The notes below the pieces were generated by a model that worked only from the letters and a program-made list of their open reading frames with translations, was not told the origin of the DNA and did no database searches. Position numbers and translations under genes: made by a program. Below, in pieces: positions 37,190 to 46,447 of a stretch of DNA of 64,000 nucleotides; position 1 is the first letter of the stretch; each line of letters begins with the position of its first letter. The stretch lies in NCBI RefSeq assembly GCF_028561565.1, contig NZ_JAQQTE010000022.1, positions 338,456 through 402,455 on the forward strand, read 5' to 3'. The DNA comes from Gilvibacter sediminis (GTDB lineage: Bacteria > Bacteroidota > Bacteroidia > Flavobacteriales > Flavobacteriaceae).

Positions 37190-38259
37190 AAAAGATCGTT
37201 TACATAAGACCGGGAGATATCTACGTAACGCCTGCCTTTAGTCGAATCGTGGAGGCGAGTCAATTGTTGGATGATCCTTCGGTGAAGATTTATGTGATTC
37301 AATGGCTCAATGACGAGCAGTCAAAATCGGAAGATGGAATTACCTATTTGAATTTTACCAAGAAACGCGGTGCTTTAGGAATGCTTGGGTGGTTTTGGTT
37401 CATTCTTAGCAAGCTCTTGAGCATTGCACCCCGTTATGTACATAATTTTTCGTTTCACAGTTGGACGCCAATTCTGATCTATAAAATCTTTTATCCCAAA
37501 CGGATTGATCTTTTCTATGATTGTCGAGATTACTTCGGATGGAGTTTTTCCCTGAGCCCACTGACCAAAAGGTTCTCCATTTGGGCCGATCGCAGAATTG
37601 CACGAATCTGCAAACAGATCATTTTTCCCGATCGCAATGGGTTTGTGTATTTCAACACGCAAGCAGATAAGTATACTGCTATTCCCAATACCGTGACTGA
37701 TTTTTTGGCTGGCCAAGAAATTAATCGTCCAGACACTGGGAAGAATATTCGCCTGTTCTATGCAGGTTATCTGTCTAATGATAGAAACATTAAGGCCATC
37801 ATTGAGGCCGTAAAGACTTATCAGCATTTAGAGCTGCACATTGCGGCCAATTTCATTTCTAATCAGTTTGATCAATCGCTCTTAGAGGATCCTCGTTTTG
37901 TCTATCACGGAAAACTCTCCCATCAACGGGTGATTGAACTTATGTTGGAGTGTGATTATTGTTTGATCATGTATAATGCTGCTCTTGAGAACTACAGGTT
38001 GATCCAACCTACAAAGTTTTACGACTCCCTAATGAGCAACACGCCATATATCTGTGCAGAAGGAATGACCGCCTTAAAGGAGAACTGTGGTCCAGAGTGG
38101 CCCAATTTATGCCTTGCCTATAACAGTGTTGAGGCTTTTGCCGATCTAAAGAAACCCGTGCTGAACAACAAGAACAGAAGTCTGTATACCAGTACTTATG
38201 AGTACACTAAGGTATTGGGTGATATCGCGAAGGTTTATGATAAATATTTAACACCCTAG
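37186..38259 (+). CDS. Glycosyltransferase, GT4-like (GT-B fold)
   Basis: The 357-residue protein has a Rossmann-like N-terminus (KKIVYIRPGDIYVTPAF) and a C-terminal half with the typical GT-B pattern LFYAGYLSNDRNIKAIIEAV (about 184-203) and a CDYCLIMYNAALENYRLIQPTKFYD segment similar to the nucleotide-sugar-binding end of GT4 enzymes. It starts with TTG at 37186 overlapping the Wzy stop. Donor and acceptor are unknown; it probably adds one sugar of the repeat unit. Confidence 0.75.
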   Translation: MKKIVYIRPGDIYVTPAFSRIVEASQLLDDPSVKIYVIQWLNDEQSKSEDGITYLNFTKKRGALGMLGWFWFILSKLLSIAPRYVHNFSFHSWTPILIYKIFYPKRIDLFYDCRDYFGWSFSLSPLTKRFSIWADRRIARICKQIIFPDRNGFVYFNTQADKYTAIPNTVTDFLAGQEINRPDTGKNIRLFYAGYLSNDRNIKAIIEAVKTYQHLELHIAANFISNQFDQSLLEDPRFVYHGKLSHQRVIELMLECDYCLIMYNAALENYRLIQPTKFYDSLMSNTPYICAEGMTALKENCGPEWPNLCLAYNSVEAFADLKKPVLNNKNRSLYTSTYEYTKVLGDIAKVYDKYLTP

Positions 38260-38260
38260 T

Positions 38261-39913
38261 ATGCGTTTAAGGCTGTGGTTTGCTTTATTTCTATTGATGA
38301 ACGCGGTTGTTGGTTTGGCCCAAGAGGTTCCCAATGCCAGTTTTGATCTAGAAACTTCAACCAATCCCAGTCTACCCGCAAATTACCGAGCACGCGCCAC
38401 CACATTGGCTTATCACGGGATAGATAAGACCGTCGGGAATGAAAGCCTAGGGGCAGGGGTTTTCAATACTTTGGGTAAAGAAAACGCAACGGGATACTTT
38501 TACGGATGCTACGATCAGAATGGAAAAAACCCCAACTACTTAAAGGTCAACCCAGGGGAGGTTTATGAGTTTTCGGTTCATTATCGAATGGACGCCGCAT
38601 TTCACCAAAGTAAGGGAAGTGCTGTTTATTTGCAGGCTTTGTTCTTTGATGGTGCCCAGGAGATTCGGCCACTGGCGCAAATAGACTCCAAACGCAGTGC
38701 TGAGTTCGACCCAAAAAGGCCAGAAGAATGGTATGAGCTGCGCTACAGCTTTGAAGTTCCTAAAGAGGTCTCTCACCTTGGAACTGCGGTCTATTTTAAG
38801 GGTAATGGAAAGGTCTGGGTAGATGACCTGAATCTCAAACAAGCAGGTGATGATCAGATCACGGATTCAAACCTCACAAAAGATTATGCCATTGATCAGG
38901 TTCCGTTTTCACCTTTTGTGCAAATTGTTTCTAATCAACAAGGGCGATTGCAAGAAGCTGTTGCCAACTATGAGATGCTCAACAAAGCCAACAACAGCAG
39001 GCTAAAGGATAGTTTATGGACACTGCGGGAGGCCAACTGCCATCCTCAACTAAGGCTAACTGCCAATATTGCTTCGGCTATTTTAAACAGTAGATCTTTA
39101 TACCCACCTGAGAGTTATATGCATCAAAAGGCCTTGAATGCATTAGACTGGTTGATCAGCACGCAACAAGAAGACGGTGCGTTCTACTGGTATCCTGCGC
39201 AACCCTGTGATACTCCAGTGAAAGATGCGGGGTCCACCATGTATGAAGGCAGCATAGTGATGATCGCCCTGCGCGATGGATATCTGCGAGCCACTGATCC
39301 TCAACGCAAGAATGCCTATTACCAGGCCGCTAAACGTTTTTGTGACTATTTGCTCAAAAGCAAACCACAGGCCAATACCAACTTCAATGGATTTACCCTT
39401 TGGGCTCTGAGTAACTTTATTACCCTCAATCCGGACGCTCAAAATCGAGTGGTCTATGCTGAGAAAGCCTGGGAGTTTTTCCGCCACATAGAAAAGCAAC
39501 AGACCAAGACCGGTAATTGGCCGGATTTTCACAATAAGCATGTTTATTATCACGCCATCATAACAAGGGGTATTTCTAGTTTGTACTTGGCTCAAAGTAA
39601 AATGAAGCTTTACGATACTAAACGAGAATTACAATTACAAAGATCTGCTTACCGAGCGCTTAATTATTTGCTAGCTCAGATCACCTCTGCAAAAGGAGAT
39701 CTGCTCAAACACCCGGAGCTTGATACCCAAACCGTAAAAAGTCCTTTTGCTTTAGAAGTTGTACTTTTAGCTTCAAAGTTTCCGGAGTTGAACCCGGCAG
39801 AACAGCGTCATTTAGAAGCTTTATCTGGACTTTTGACCAATTTTGAGATCATGGGGACTCAAGGTCATCAAATCGCTGCTCTGGGGCGATATCTGTATTT
39901 TAAAGACAACTAG
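38261..39913 (+). CDS. Secreted protein with beta-sandwich N-domain and alpha-helical-barrel C-domain (possible polysaccharide lyase/hydrolase)
   Basis: The 550-residue protein has a signal peptide (ending VGLAQ), a carbohydrate-binding-like beta-sandwich (about 25-190) and a helical C-terminal half with paired helices typical of (alpha/alpha) barrel sugar enzymes, including DWLISTQQEDGAFYWYP and KTGNWPDF. I cannot name a glycoside-hydrolase or lyase family. It lies one base after a glycosyltransferase and one base before the first sulfotransferase, so its periplasmic or surface product is made with the sulfation genes. It may trim, modify or bind the polymer. Confidence 0.6.
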   Translation: MRLRLWFALFLLMNAVVGLAQEVPNASFDLETSTNPSLPANYRARATTLAYHGIDKTVGNESLGAGVFNTLGKENATGYFYGCYDQNGKNPNYLKVNPGEVYEFSVHYRMDAAFHQSKGSAVYLQALFFDGAQEIRPLAQIDSKRSAEFDPKRPEEWYELRYSFEVPKEVSHLGTAVYFKGNGKVWVDDLNLKQAGDDQITDSNLTKDYAIDQVPFSPFVQIVSNQQGRLQEAVANYEMLNKANNSRLKDSLWTLREANCHPQLRLTANIASAILNSRSLYPPESYMHQKALNALDWLISTQQEDGAFYWYPAQPCDTPVKDAGSTMYEGSIVMIALRDGYLRATDPQRKNAYYQAAKRFCDYLLKSKPQANTNFNGFTLWALSNFITLNPDAQNRVVYAEKAWEFFRHIEKQQTKTGNWPDFHNKHVYYHAIITRGISSLYLAQSKMKLYDTKRELQLQRSAYRALNYLLAQITSAKGDLLKHPELDTQTVKSPFALEVVLLASKFPELNPAEQRHLEALSGLLTNFEIMGTQGHQIAALGRYLYFKDN

Positions 39914-39914
39914 C

Positions 39915-40631
39915 TTGAGTAAAAAAGTACTCATCACATCTATTGGCAGAACGGCTACTTTGAGTCTTACTCAATGGTTAAATCAAATCTCTGGAGTACA
40001 GGCGTATCACGAAAGAGGCAAAGAAGATCCCTTTTTTTTGTACTTATCACAGTTCAAGGCTTACACTGAATTTACGCAGCAGTATTTATCTCAGCGCGAC
40101 GCTTTGAGTGAGCAGTCAGCAGAAGAAATCTATGTGGAAGTCAATCCATACTTTCGTTTTGCAGATCGAGATTTCTTGAAAGACCTGGGCTGGATCAAGC
40201 TCTTTTTGGTCAGACACCCGAGGACTTATTTAGAAAGTGTATATCGGCGCAAGCTTTTTACGACTGCGGATACCTCATTTCAGAAACTCCCAGAGCCCAA
40301 TGATGATATGTATAAACAGTGGAAAGAGTCCAGTCGGTTTCAAAAACTCTGTTGGTACTATACGCAGGTGCATCAGTACGTTCTAAAGGAGCAATACACT
40401 TATTTTAGAAGTGAAGCCCTTATTAAGAATAGACCTGTGCAAGAGGAATTCTTGAATGCCATTGGTCTAGAACATCAAACGGAAATTCCCGATTTTCCGC
40501 ATCTCAACCAATCAAACTCTGGGATGCGTGGAGAGACCTTGGATTGGAGCGCTTTGACTTCTAATGATCTGGAAACCTATGAAGAGCTTTGTAAGCCATT
40601 AATCGTTAAATTGGGCTATGAACTTTCGTGA
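39915..40631 (+). CDS. Sulfotransferase-like protein 1
   Basis: The 238-residue protein has a 5'-phosphosulfate-binding loop in SIGRTATLSLTQWL (about 9-22) and a 3'-phosphate-binding motif in LVRHPRTYLESVYRRK (about 98-113), the pattern of PAPS-dependent sulfotransferases. The TTG at 39915, one base after the previous stop, is taken as the start; no in-frame ATG precedes the PSB loop except one deep inside the previous gene. It overlaps the next sulfotransferase by 14 bases. The acceptor is probably a sugar of the capsule repeat, inferred from context. Confidence 0.75.
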   Translation: MSKKVLITSIGRTATLSLTQWLNQISGVQAYHERGKEDPFFLYLSQFKAYTEFTQQYLSQRDALSEQSAEEIYVEVNPYFRFADRDFLKDLGWIKLFLVRHPRTYLESVYRRKLFTTADTSFQKLPEPNDDMYKQWKESSRFQKLCWYYTQVHQYVLKEQYTYFRSEALIKNRPVQEEFLNAIGLEHQTEIPDFPHLNQSNSGMRGETLDWSALTSNDLETYEELCKPLIVKLGYELS

Positions 40632-41262
40632 TTCAGCACTATATCAACGCTTGTATTTACCACGGATTCGTAAAAGACTTCTGAATCGATACTTAGATGA
40701 TATTCGTCAAGACAAGAAGCCCGTTTTTATCCATATCAACAAAACGGCGGGTTCATCTATAGCGCAAAGTCTTGGGATCACTGCAGGTCATTATACTTTG
40801 AATGAATTAGAATTGGCTTATCAAAACCGATTCAAAGAACTGCTACCTCGTGAAGTTCCTGTGTATACAGTGATTCGCAATCCCTTTGATAAGGTTGTTT
40901 CTCAGTACAGCTATCGTAAACAGACCAATCAGAACAATCTAGCCACAAATCCATTGAGTTTTCGGGATTGGGTAGAAGCAGCCTTTGAACGTAAAGACCC
41001 AGCGTATAGAGATCGGGAACTCATGTTCATTCCACAGACAGAATGGGTGCAGTCAGAACGTTTCAAAGAGATCAATTATATCCGTTTTGAACACTTGCAG
41101 GAGCAGGTTCAACCTTTGCTTGAAAAATACGGCAACCAAGGCTTGGAGTGGAAAAAACGCTCCGATCATGCACATTACAGAACGTATTACGATCAATTCA
41201 CGCAAGAAGTTATTCAGCAGGAATTCGCGAGTGATTTAAAAACATTTAATTACGAGTTCTAA
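40618..41262 (+). CDS. Sulfotransferase family 2 protein (tandem copy 2)
   Basis: The 214-residue protein has the PSB loop HINKTAGSSIAQSLG (about 39-53) and the 3'-PB motif VIRNPFDKVVSQYSYR (about 88-103), matching carbohydrate sulfotransferases of the Sulfotransfer_2 type (heparan 2-O/chondroitin-sulfotransferase-like). No signal or membrane segment is visible, so sulfation would take place in the cytoplasm on lipid-linked intermediates. Its stop overlaps the next start as TAATG. Confidence 0.87.
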   Translation: MNFRDSALYQRLYLPRIRKRLLNRYLDDIRQDKKPVFIHINKTAGSSIAQSLGITAGHYTLNELELAYQNRFKELLPREVPVYTVIRNPFDKVVSQYSYRKQTNQNNLATNPLSFRDWVEAAFERKDPAYRDRELMFIPQTEWVQSERFKEINYIRFEHLQEQVQPLLEKYGNQGLEWKKRSDHAHYRTYYDQFTQEVIQQEFASDLKTFNYEF

Positions 41263-41957
41263 TGCTGATCCCAGAACATAAAGGCCTATTTATCCACATT
41301 CCAAAAACGGCGGGTCAATCCGTGGAGGACTATTTTCTCAATACAATGGGTAGGGATCGAACGGAGGATAATTCCAAGTATTTGCTGGGGATCAATACCA
41401 ATCAAGAAGGGCCGAGGAGATTGGCGCATTTGACTGCAAAAGAGCACGTAGCGCTAGGCCATATAGATAGCCAAGACTTTGAGAGTTATTTCAAATTCAG
41501 TTTTGTTCGTAACCCATGGGAACGATTGGTTTCCTTGTATCGCTTTCGCGGATTTTCCAGTGTCTGCAGTTTTGCGGTCTTTGTGGATCGTTATTTGGAG
41601 TACTACTTAGCGCATGAAAATTGGTTTTTTAAGCCACAGGTAGATTTTATCTATGATGAAAATGACCACTTGCTTTGTGATTTTGTTGGTCGCATGGAAA
41701 ACTTGCAGCAAGACTTTGATACGATTTTAGCGCGTTTATCACTGCCGCAGGGAATGTTACCGCATCACAATAAGTCTAAAGAAAAATGGCTGTCAGTAAA
41801 GACTTTCAAGCTTTATCTAAAACATCCGTCTTTGCTATATCAAGGCCAACGGCCGCCGCGAGTGCGTGATTATCGCGATCATTATTCGGCCAAGACACTA
41901 GCACAGGTGCATCGTCTTTATGAGCGAGACATCAGATTGTTGAATTATCAATTTTAG
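41262..41957 (+). CDS. Sulfotransferase family 2 protein (tandem copy 3)
   Basis: The 231-residue protein has the PSB loop HIPKTAGQSVEDYF (about 12-25) and the 3'-PB motif FVRNPWERLVSLYRFRG (about 81-97), a very clear Sulfotransfer_2 pattern. It is most like the preceding copy in motif content, suggesting an old tandem duplication, but the rest is strongly diverged. The start ATG uses the last base of the upstream stop. The acceptor sugar is unknown. Confidence 0.9.
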   Translation: MLIPEHKGLFIHIPKTAGQSVEDYFLNTMGRDRTEDNSKYLLGINTNQEGPRRLAHLTAKEHVALGHIDSQDFESYFKFSFVRNPWERLVSLYRFRGFSSVCSFAVFVDRYLEYYLAHENWFFKPQVDFIYDENDHLLCDFVGRMENLQQDFDTILARLSLPQGMLPHHNKSKEKWLSVKTFKLYLKHPSLLYQGQRPPRVRDYRDHYSAKTLAQVHRLYERDIRLLNYQF

Positions 41958-41964
41958 CTGCGCT

Positions 41965-42651
41965 TTGATCATTTCACATAAACATAAATTCGTCTTCATT
42001 AAAACCCGTAAAACAGCGGGTACGGCCTTGGAAATTGCCCTGAGCTCCATTTGCGGACCGGATGATGTCTTAACCCCGTTATCTGGTGAAGATGAGAACC
42101 TGCGCAGGCAGCTTAGTGGTAGATCTGCTCAAAATTATCGCCTTCCATGGGGGCAATACACAGTGCAGGATTACTTCAGAATGATAAAAAAGGGAAGTAG
42201 ACTAGCGTATAAAAATCACCAAAGCGCAAAATTAATTCAGGAGCGATTAGGGCCCAGCATTTGGGATAACTACTTCACCTTCTGTGTAGAACGCGCTCCA
42301 GAAGCTAAACTGATCTCTCATTACCAATGGTTAAAGATGCAGGGAGCCTGTAAAAACCCATTGGATTATATAGAAAAAAACTATTTTCGCAAAATCCTAG
42401 GAAGTTTGGCTTATGCTGATTCCTCCGGATCGATTTTAGTGGACAAGGTCTATAAAATGGAACAACTGCCTGAAGCAATTCAGGAACTCAGCGATCGTTT
42501 TGACCTTTCTACAGACGCACTGCAACTTCCCCACAACAGTGTGAAAAAAAGCGCTCCGGTATCAACCGCAGAACAAGAACACCTTCTTGAATTGTATCAA
42601 GAGAGGTTGCTGGACTTTTTTGGTCTGGAAAGAGCATTTTACGAAGATTAA
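41965..42651 (+). CDS. Sulfotransferase-like protein (tandem copy 4)
   Basis: The 228-residue protein keeps the PSB loop in KTRKTAGTALEIALSS (about 12-27), and the 3'-PB region reads CVERAPEAKLISHYQW (about 110-125), in which the usual RNP is ERAP. The arginine and serine that contact the 3'-phosphate are still present at the expected spacing. It starts with TTG at 41965, seven bases after the previous gene. A 122-base gap follows before the second flippase. Confidence 0.78.
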   Translation: MIISHKHKFVFIKTRKTAGTALEIALSSICGPDDVLTPLSGEDENLRRQLSGRSAQNYRLPWGQYTVQDYFRMIKKGSRLAYKNHQSAKLIQERLGPSIWDNYFTFCVERAPEAKLISHYQWLKMQGACKNPLDYIEKNYFRKILGSLAYADSSGSILVDKVYKMEQLPEAIQELSDRFDLSTDALQLPHNSVKKSAPVSTAEQEHLLELYQERLLDFFGLERAFYED

Positions 42652-42773
42652 ATGTTCGTTTTTATCGAAGAACGTTGTGATTTACGGCCTTTGATAAAAT
42701 TTAATTCGGTTTTTCAGGAATTAGTCTTAATTTTCAATTAGAACTGACCAATTTCTGCCTGATATTATCATAA

Positions 42774-44282
42774 GTGACAGAGAAGTTAAACAAATCCATA
42801 AGTTATAAGGCCCTCCAAACAGTAGGATTCACCTTGTATTCTATGTTGCTTATTCCCTTACTGATTCGGTTCTGGGACAAAGAGACTTACGGTACCTGGA
42901 TTGCCATTTATGCCTTATACAATTTGGTTCAGGTTGTGGAGTTTGGTCATAACACCTTTGTGGGTAATGCCTTCAACGCGATGGTTCATACCGATAAGGA
43001 AGGAGCCAAATCCTTATTGGGTTCCGCATTTAGAATTAATTTTCTATCGGGGCTCATTCAAATGTCGGTCATTGGAATCATTTACAAGCTGGGGGCTTTT
43101 AGTTTTTTCATAACCAATGACATGCCCGATGGTGACATTGCCATCATTTTATTCATACTATTCCTTTATCGCCTACTTATTGGTTCCTATAGAGGCCTTT
43201 TAGTTAAGATCCTAAATCCTTTTGGGTACATCTATAAATCCTATCAGTTCTCCATCTTTGAACGCCTTATAGAGTTTACGGTTTTGGTGGCCGCAGCGGT
43301 TTACGGTATTTCACTGATCAATATGGCGCTCCTGTGGTTGATCTTTAAGAGTTGTTATTCCCTGGGGATTCTTTTTTACCTCAGAAAACTACTGCCAGAA
43401 TATTTTCCGTGGTGGCAAAAGGGCAGTCTGGCCTTGGGTTGGCAGAACTACAAGAAATCTTTGCCCTACATAGGTAGTTCGCTGCTTGATAGGACTGCTT
43501 CTGACGGGGTTGTTCTTTTGATCTCGGTGCTATTAGGCTCTACTTTCTTGCCCTTATTCATCGCTATCCGAACCTTGGTAAACTTCGGAACCAAAGTATC
43601 AGATATTTTCTTAAGCCCCATAACTCCAGAACTGATCAATCTGTATGCGAAGCAGCAAAAAGAACGTTTATTGCAAGTCATTGGTTCGTATTGGTTGATC
43701 ACAGGAGGTATTCTGATCATTGGTTTCATGCTGTCCATTTGGTTGATTGAACCCATTTTTGAGATCTGGACCAACGGCAGATTGACCTTTAGGCCTCTGG
43801 TGTATTACGGCTTGATCTTGGTAATGATCACCCAAAACGTCGGCAGTATTATGGACGCCTTTTTACGAGGGATCAACAGGACCAATTTGGTCTTTCAGAC
43901 CTCTTTTATTCGCACGGCCATGATCCTCATTGGTATTTACGTCTTTTATACGATGAGCATTAAAGGGGTTATTCTGGCCCTGGGAATAGCAGAGTTCTTT
44001 AAAAGTATCATTTGGTTGCCCTATTGGTGTTCTAAGGAGCTTTCTGCGGATTTCAAAAAGGTCGGGATGCTTTGGCTCAACCCGCTGCTTATTGGGCTGA
44101 GTGTCTTGTTTTATTTCATCGAATTCCGTGAGCCACCCATATGGGTGCTGCTAGGGATCATCGTATTGGTTTTCCTACTATTGTTGTGGCAATACCGACA
44201 AATGTCGCCAGCTGTGCTGCGCCTTTTACAGCGCAAATATGCCTTTTTAGGACTCATTGCAAAAAAGAATAAGAATGGGTAA
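42774..44282 (+). CDS. Polysaccharide flippase / MATE-like export protein, copy 2
   Basis: The 502-residue protein has about 12-14 hydrophobic segments and belongs to the MOP superfamily (Wzx-like). The N-terminus, KSISYKALQTVGFTLYSMLLIPLLI, and the RFWDKETYGTWIAIY segment are typical. It starts with GTG at 42774, preceded by a stop. It is larger than the first Wzx (408 residues) and the two are not closely similar. No second polymerase accompanies it. The following glycosyltransferase start lies inside its last eight bases. Confidence 0.83.
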   Translation: MTEKLNKSISYKALQTVGFTLYSMLLIPLLIRFWDKETYGTWIAIYALYNLVQVVEFGHNTFVGNAFNAMVHTDKEGAKSLLGSAFRINFLSGLIQMSVIGIIYKLGAFSFFITNDMPDGDIAIILFILFLYRLLIGSYRGLLVKILNPFGYIYKSYQFSIFERLIEFTVLVAAAVYGISLINMALLWLIFKSCYSLGILFYLRKLLPEYFPWWQKGSLALGWQNYKKSLPYIGSSLLDRTASDGVVLLISVLLGSTFLPLFIAIRTLVNFGTKVSDIFLSPITPELINLYAKQQKERLLQVIGSYWLITGGILIIGFMLSIWLIEPIFEIWTNGRLTFRPLVYYGLILVMITQNVGSIMDAFLRGINRTNLVFQTSFIRTAMILIGIYVFYTMSIKGVILALGIAEFFKSIIWLPYWCSKELSADFKKVGMLWLNPLLIGLSVLFYFIEFREPPIWVLLGIIVLVFLLLLWQYRQMSPAVLRLLQRKYAFLGLIAKKNKNG

Positions 44283-45276
44283 GCAACCGGTATATCTGGT
44301 CTTTAGAAAAGCGAACCCAGGCAATTTCAGCATTGAATCGATTTATCGCGGTTTGCTCAACTTTTGGAGGCAGTCCAAGCAGACTCAATTCGATTTTAAA
44401 ACCATAAGCCTAAATCACAATTTTGATCTTTTCAATTTTGTAAAATATTTTCTGCGGAGCCTATTTGTGCGAGGGCAGATCATTCATGTGACCGGAGGAG
44501 TCAATTATATGATCATGGCCTTTCCATTTCAGAAACGGGTATTGACCATTCATGATTTTTATTATTTAAAGGCTGAGAAAAAATCAGCGGTCTATCGTTG
44601 GCTTTACTATCAATTGCCTTTGCGCTATGCAACCAAGGTTGTTGTGGTTTCTAAGGCGACAAAATCCGACTTGCAACAGTTGTTCCCATCCGCAACGGAT
44701 AAAGCCGTTGTGATAAACAATCCTTTGACGGTTCCGCTTGCGGCTCCTGAGATCGCCTTAAACCGAACGCCATCCAAGCCTATACACATTCTGCAAATAG
44801 GGGGTAAAGCGTTGAAAAACTACGATCGTCTTTTAGAGGCTTGCCGCGAATTAGAAGTAAAACTGACCTTGGTTCACGCGCGCCCCCATGGTTTAGAAGA
44901 AAAGCTAAAGGCTTGTGGATTGACGGCTCGCGCTCGGGTTTTGTCTACAATAAGTTCTGAGCAGTTACAAGAGCTTTATCAGCAGGCAGATCTGCTGTAT
45001 TTTGCCTCATTAGAGGAAGGATTTGGCTTGCCTATTTTGGAAGCTCAAGCAAACGGTTTGCCCATATTGACCTCCAATCGTTCACCCATGAAGGATCTTG
45101 CGCCAGAGGCTTTCTTGGTAGATCCTTTAGATACTGCTGCGATCCGTGCGGCAATCCTCCAATTTATCAAAGAAGGTTACAGTCGTGAAAAACGAGTATC
45201 GGCTTATGAACGTCTGGACCAGTTTTCCTATGAGCACATTGCGCAGCAATACAGCGCGCTATATGCCGAATTATAG
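44275..45276 (+). CDS. Glycosyltransferase family 4 (GT-B)
   Basis: The 333-residue protein has the GT4 C-terminal donor-binding pattern EEGFGLPILEAQANGLPI (about 250-267), with the E-x7-E motif, and an N-terminal acceptor half with ILTIHDFYYL-like VLTIHDFYYL. ATG 44275 (MGKQPVY) is preferred over the upstream in-frame start because it begins the conserved beta strand. The last residues fit a complete enzyme. It likely adds a sugar to the lipid-linked repeat. Confidence 0.88.
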   Translation: MGKQPVYLVFRKANPGNFSIESIYRGLLNFWRQSKQTQFDFKTISLNHNFDLFNFVKYFLRSLFVRGQIIHVTGGVNYMIMAFPFQKRVLTIHDFYYLKAEKKSAVYRWLYYQLPLRYATKVVVVSKATKSDLQQLFPSATDKAVVINNPLTVPLAAPEIALNRTPSKPIHILQIGGKALKNYDRLLEACRELEVKLTLVHARPHGLEEKLKACGLTARARVLSTISSEQLQELYQQADLLYFASLEEGFGLPILEAQANGLPILTSNRSPMKDLAPEAFLVDPLDTAAIRAAILQFIKEGYSREKRVSAYERLDQFSYEHIAQQYSALYAEL

Positions 45277-45306
45277 CCTGTAATTGCTAAATATTTAGTT
45301 TCTTTG

Positions 45307-45316
45307 CCAGCGCTGG
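45307..45316. repeat. Perfect 10-bp palindrome CCAGCGCTGG before a glycosyltransferase gene
   Basis: The palindrome directly follows a near-promoter element (TTTCTTTG, 45299-45306, one mismatch from TAnnTTTG) in the 73-base gap ahead of the gene at 45350. It could be an operator, but a 10-bp palindrome can also occur by chance. Confidence 0.2.
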
Positions 45317-45349
45317 GAAAGCCCTAAAATTCCAGCATTAGATGCACTA

Positions 45350-46447
45350 ATGGTAATTGTTGTTACTCCACAAATTCGATCAGTTTCTGTTCAAGACGGA
45401 CCCAATAAGTCCTTGGTTGGAATTTGCTCTCTTCTGGAGTCTCATGAGATTCCTTATAAGGTTTTGGCTTTGACAGATCCACTGGGAGCTCAACAGAGCA
45501 ATACAGCAATAAATCCCAAGGTGGATTATATGGATGGGGTGTCCGCAGCCGATCTAAAAAAGAGGTTTGAAGGCGGAACAGTCATTTGGCTGAACACCTT
45601 GTACAACTGGAATTTTACCGTTAAGCCGCTGCTGGCGCTTCGCAAACGTCCAGACCTTAAGGTCATTGTCAGTCCTAGAGGGCAACTGCTCAAAGGCGCT
45701 TTAAACCTTAAAAAGCGTCTTTACTTAAAGCTTTTGACCCTTTATTTGAAGAGTCTGAAGAACAAGGTGTGGATCCATTATGCCAATACTCAAGAAAAGG
45801 CGGCCTCTTTGGCTCTTTTTGAAGGATATCCAGAATTGATCTTCAACAATCCTATTTCTGGAACGATCCAAGCTGCTCAGCGTCCTGCTGGCAGAGAAGA
45901 ATTTGTGCTTGGATATTTTGGGAGAGTGTCCCCAATTAAGAACATTGAATTTGTGATCAAACAATTGCCAAAACTTCCCAAAGAGGTGCGATTGGAAATA
46001 CACGGAACCATTGTGGATCCCATCTATCAGCAAAAGTTAATGGCGCTGATTGAAAAACTGCAATTAAAAGCGCGCGTAGGTTTTCACGATACCTACAATA
46101 ATTTTAATTTCGCAAAGAAATCTGCGGGAGTGGATCTGGTGATCATTCCGTCGCGATCTGAAAGCTTTTGCCATGTTTTTTTTGAAGCCATTGAAGCTGG
46201 AAAATTGGTCTTGGCAAGCACCGGCTTACCTTGGGAAAAGGTAAATGCCTCAGTGCCCAAGACGCTTTTGCCTCTTAAAGGAAAGCAGTGGAGACAACGG
46301 ATTACAGAAGTGCTAGAAATGACCGATGCTGGTTACGATCAGCAACACAAAGAACTTGTAAATTACTATAACAACATATACACCGAGTCCAATACCAATA
46401 TTGTAAGGGCGGTAAAAACAGTTTTAGACCATGAAACTCAAGAATAA
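45350..46447 (+). CDS. Glycosyltransferase family 4
   Basis: The 365-residue protein has a central LGYFGRVSPIKNIEFVIKQL (about 188-207) donor-domain start and the SRSESFCHVFFEAIEAG segment (about 267-283) with the E-x7-E motif of GT4 retaining enzymes. The N-terminal domain, with ITVSPRGQL-like VIVSPRGQLLKGA, resembles polysaccharide GT4 members of Bacteroidota. It overlaps capE by 17 bases and so precedes the FucNAc genes directly. Donor specificity is not determinable here. Confidence 0.88.
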   Translation: MVIVVTPQIRSVSVQDGPNKSLVGICSLLESHEIPYKVLALTDPLGAQQSNTAINPKVDYMDGVSAADLKKRFEGGTVIWLNTLYNWNFTVKPLLALRKRPDLKVIVSPRGQLLKGALNLKKRLYLKLLTLYLKSLKNKVWIHYANTQEKAASLALFEGYPELIFNNPISGTIQAAQRPAGREEFVLGYFGRVSPIKNIEFVIKQLPKLPKEVRLEIHGTIVDPIYQQKLMALIEKLQLKARVGFHDTYNNFNFAKKSAGVDLVIIPSRSESFCHVFFEAIEAGKLVLASTGLPWEKVNASVPKTLLPLKGKQWRQRITEVLEMTDAGYDQQHKELVNYYNNIYTESNTNIVRAVKTVLDHETQE

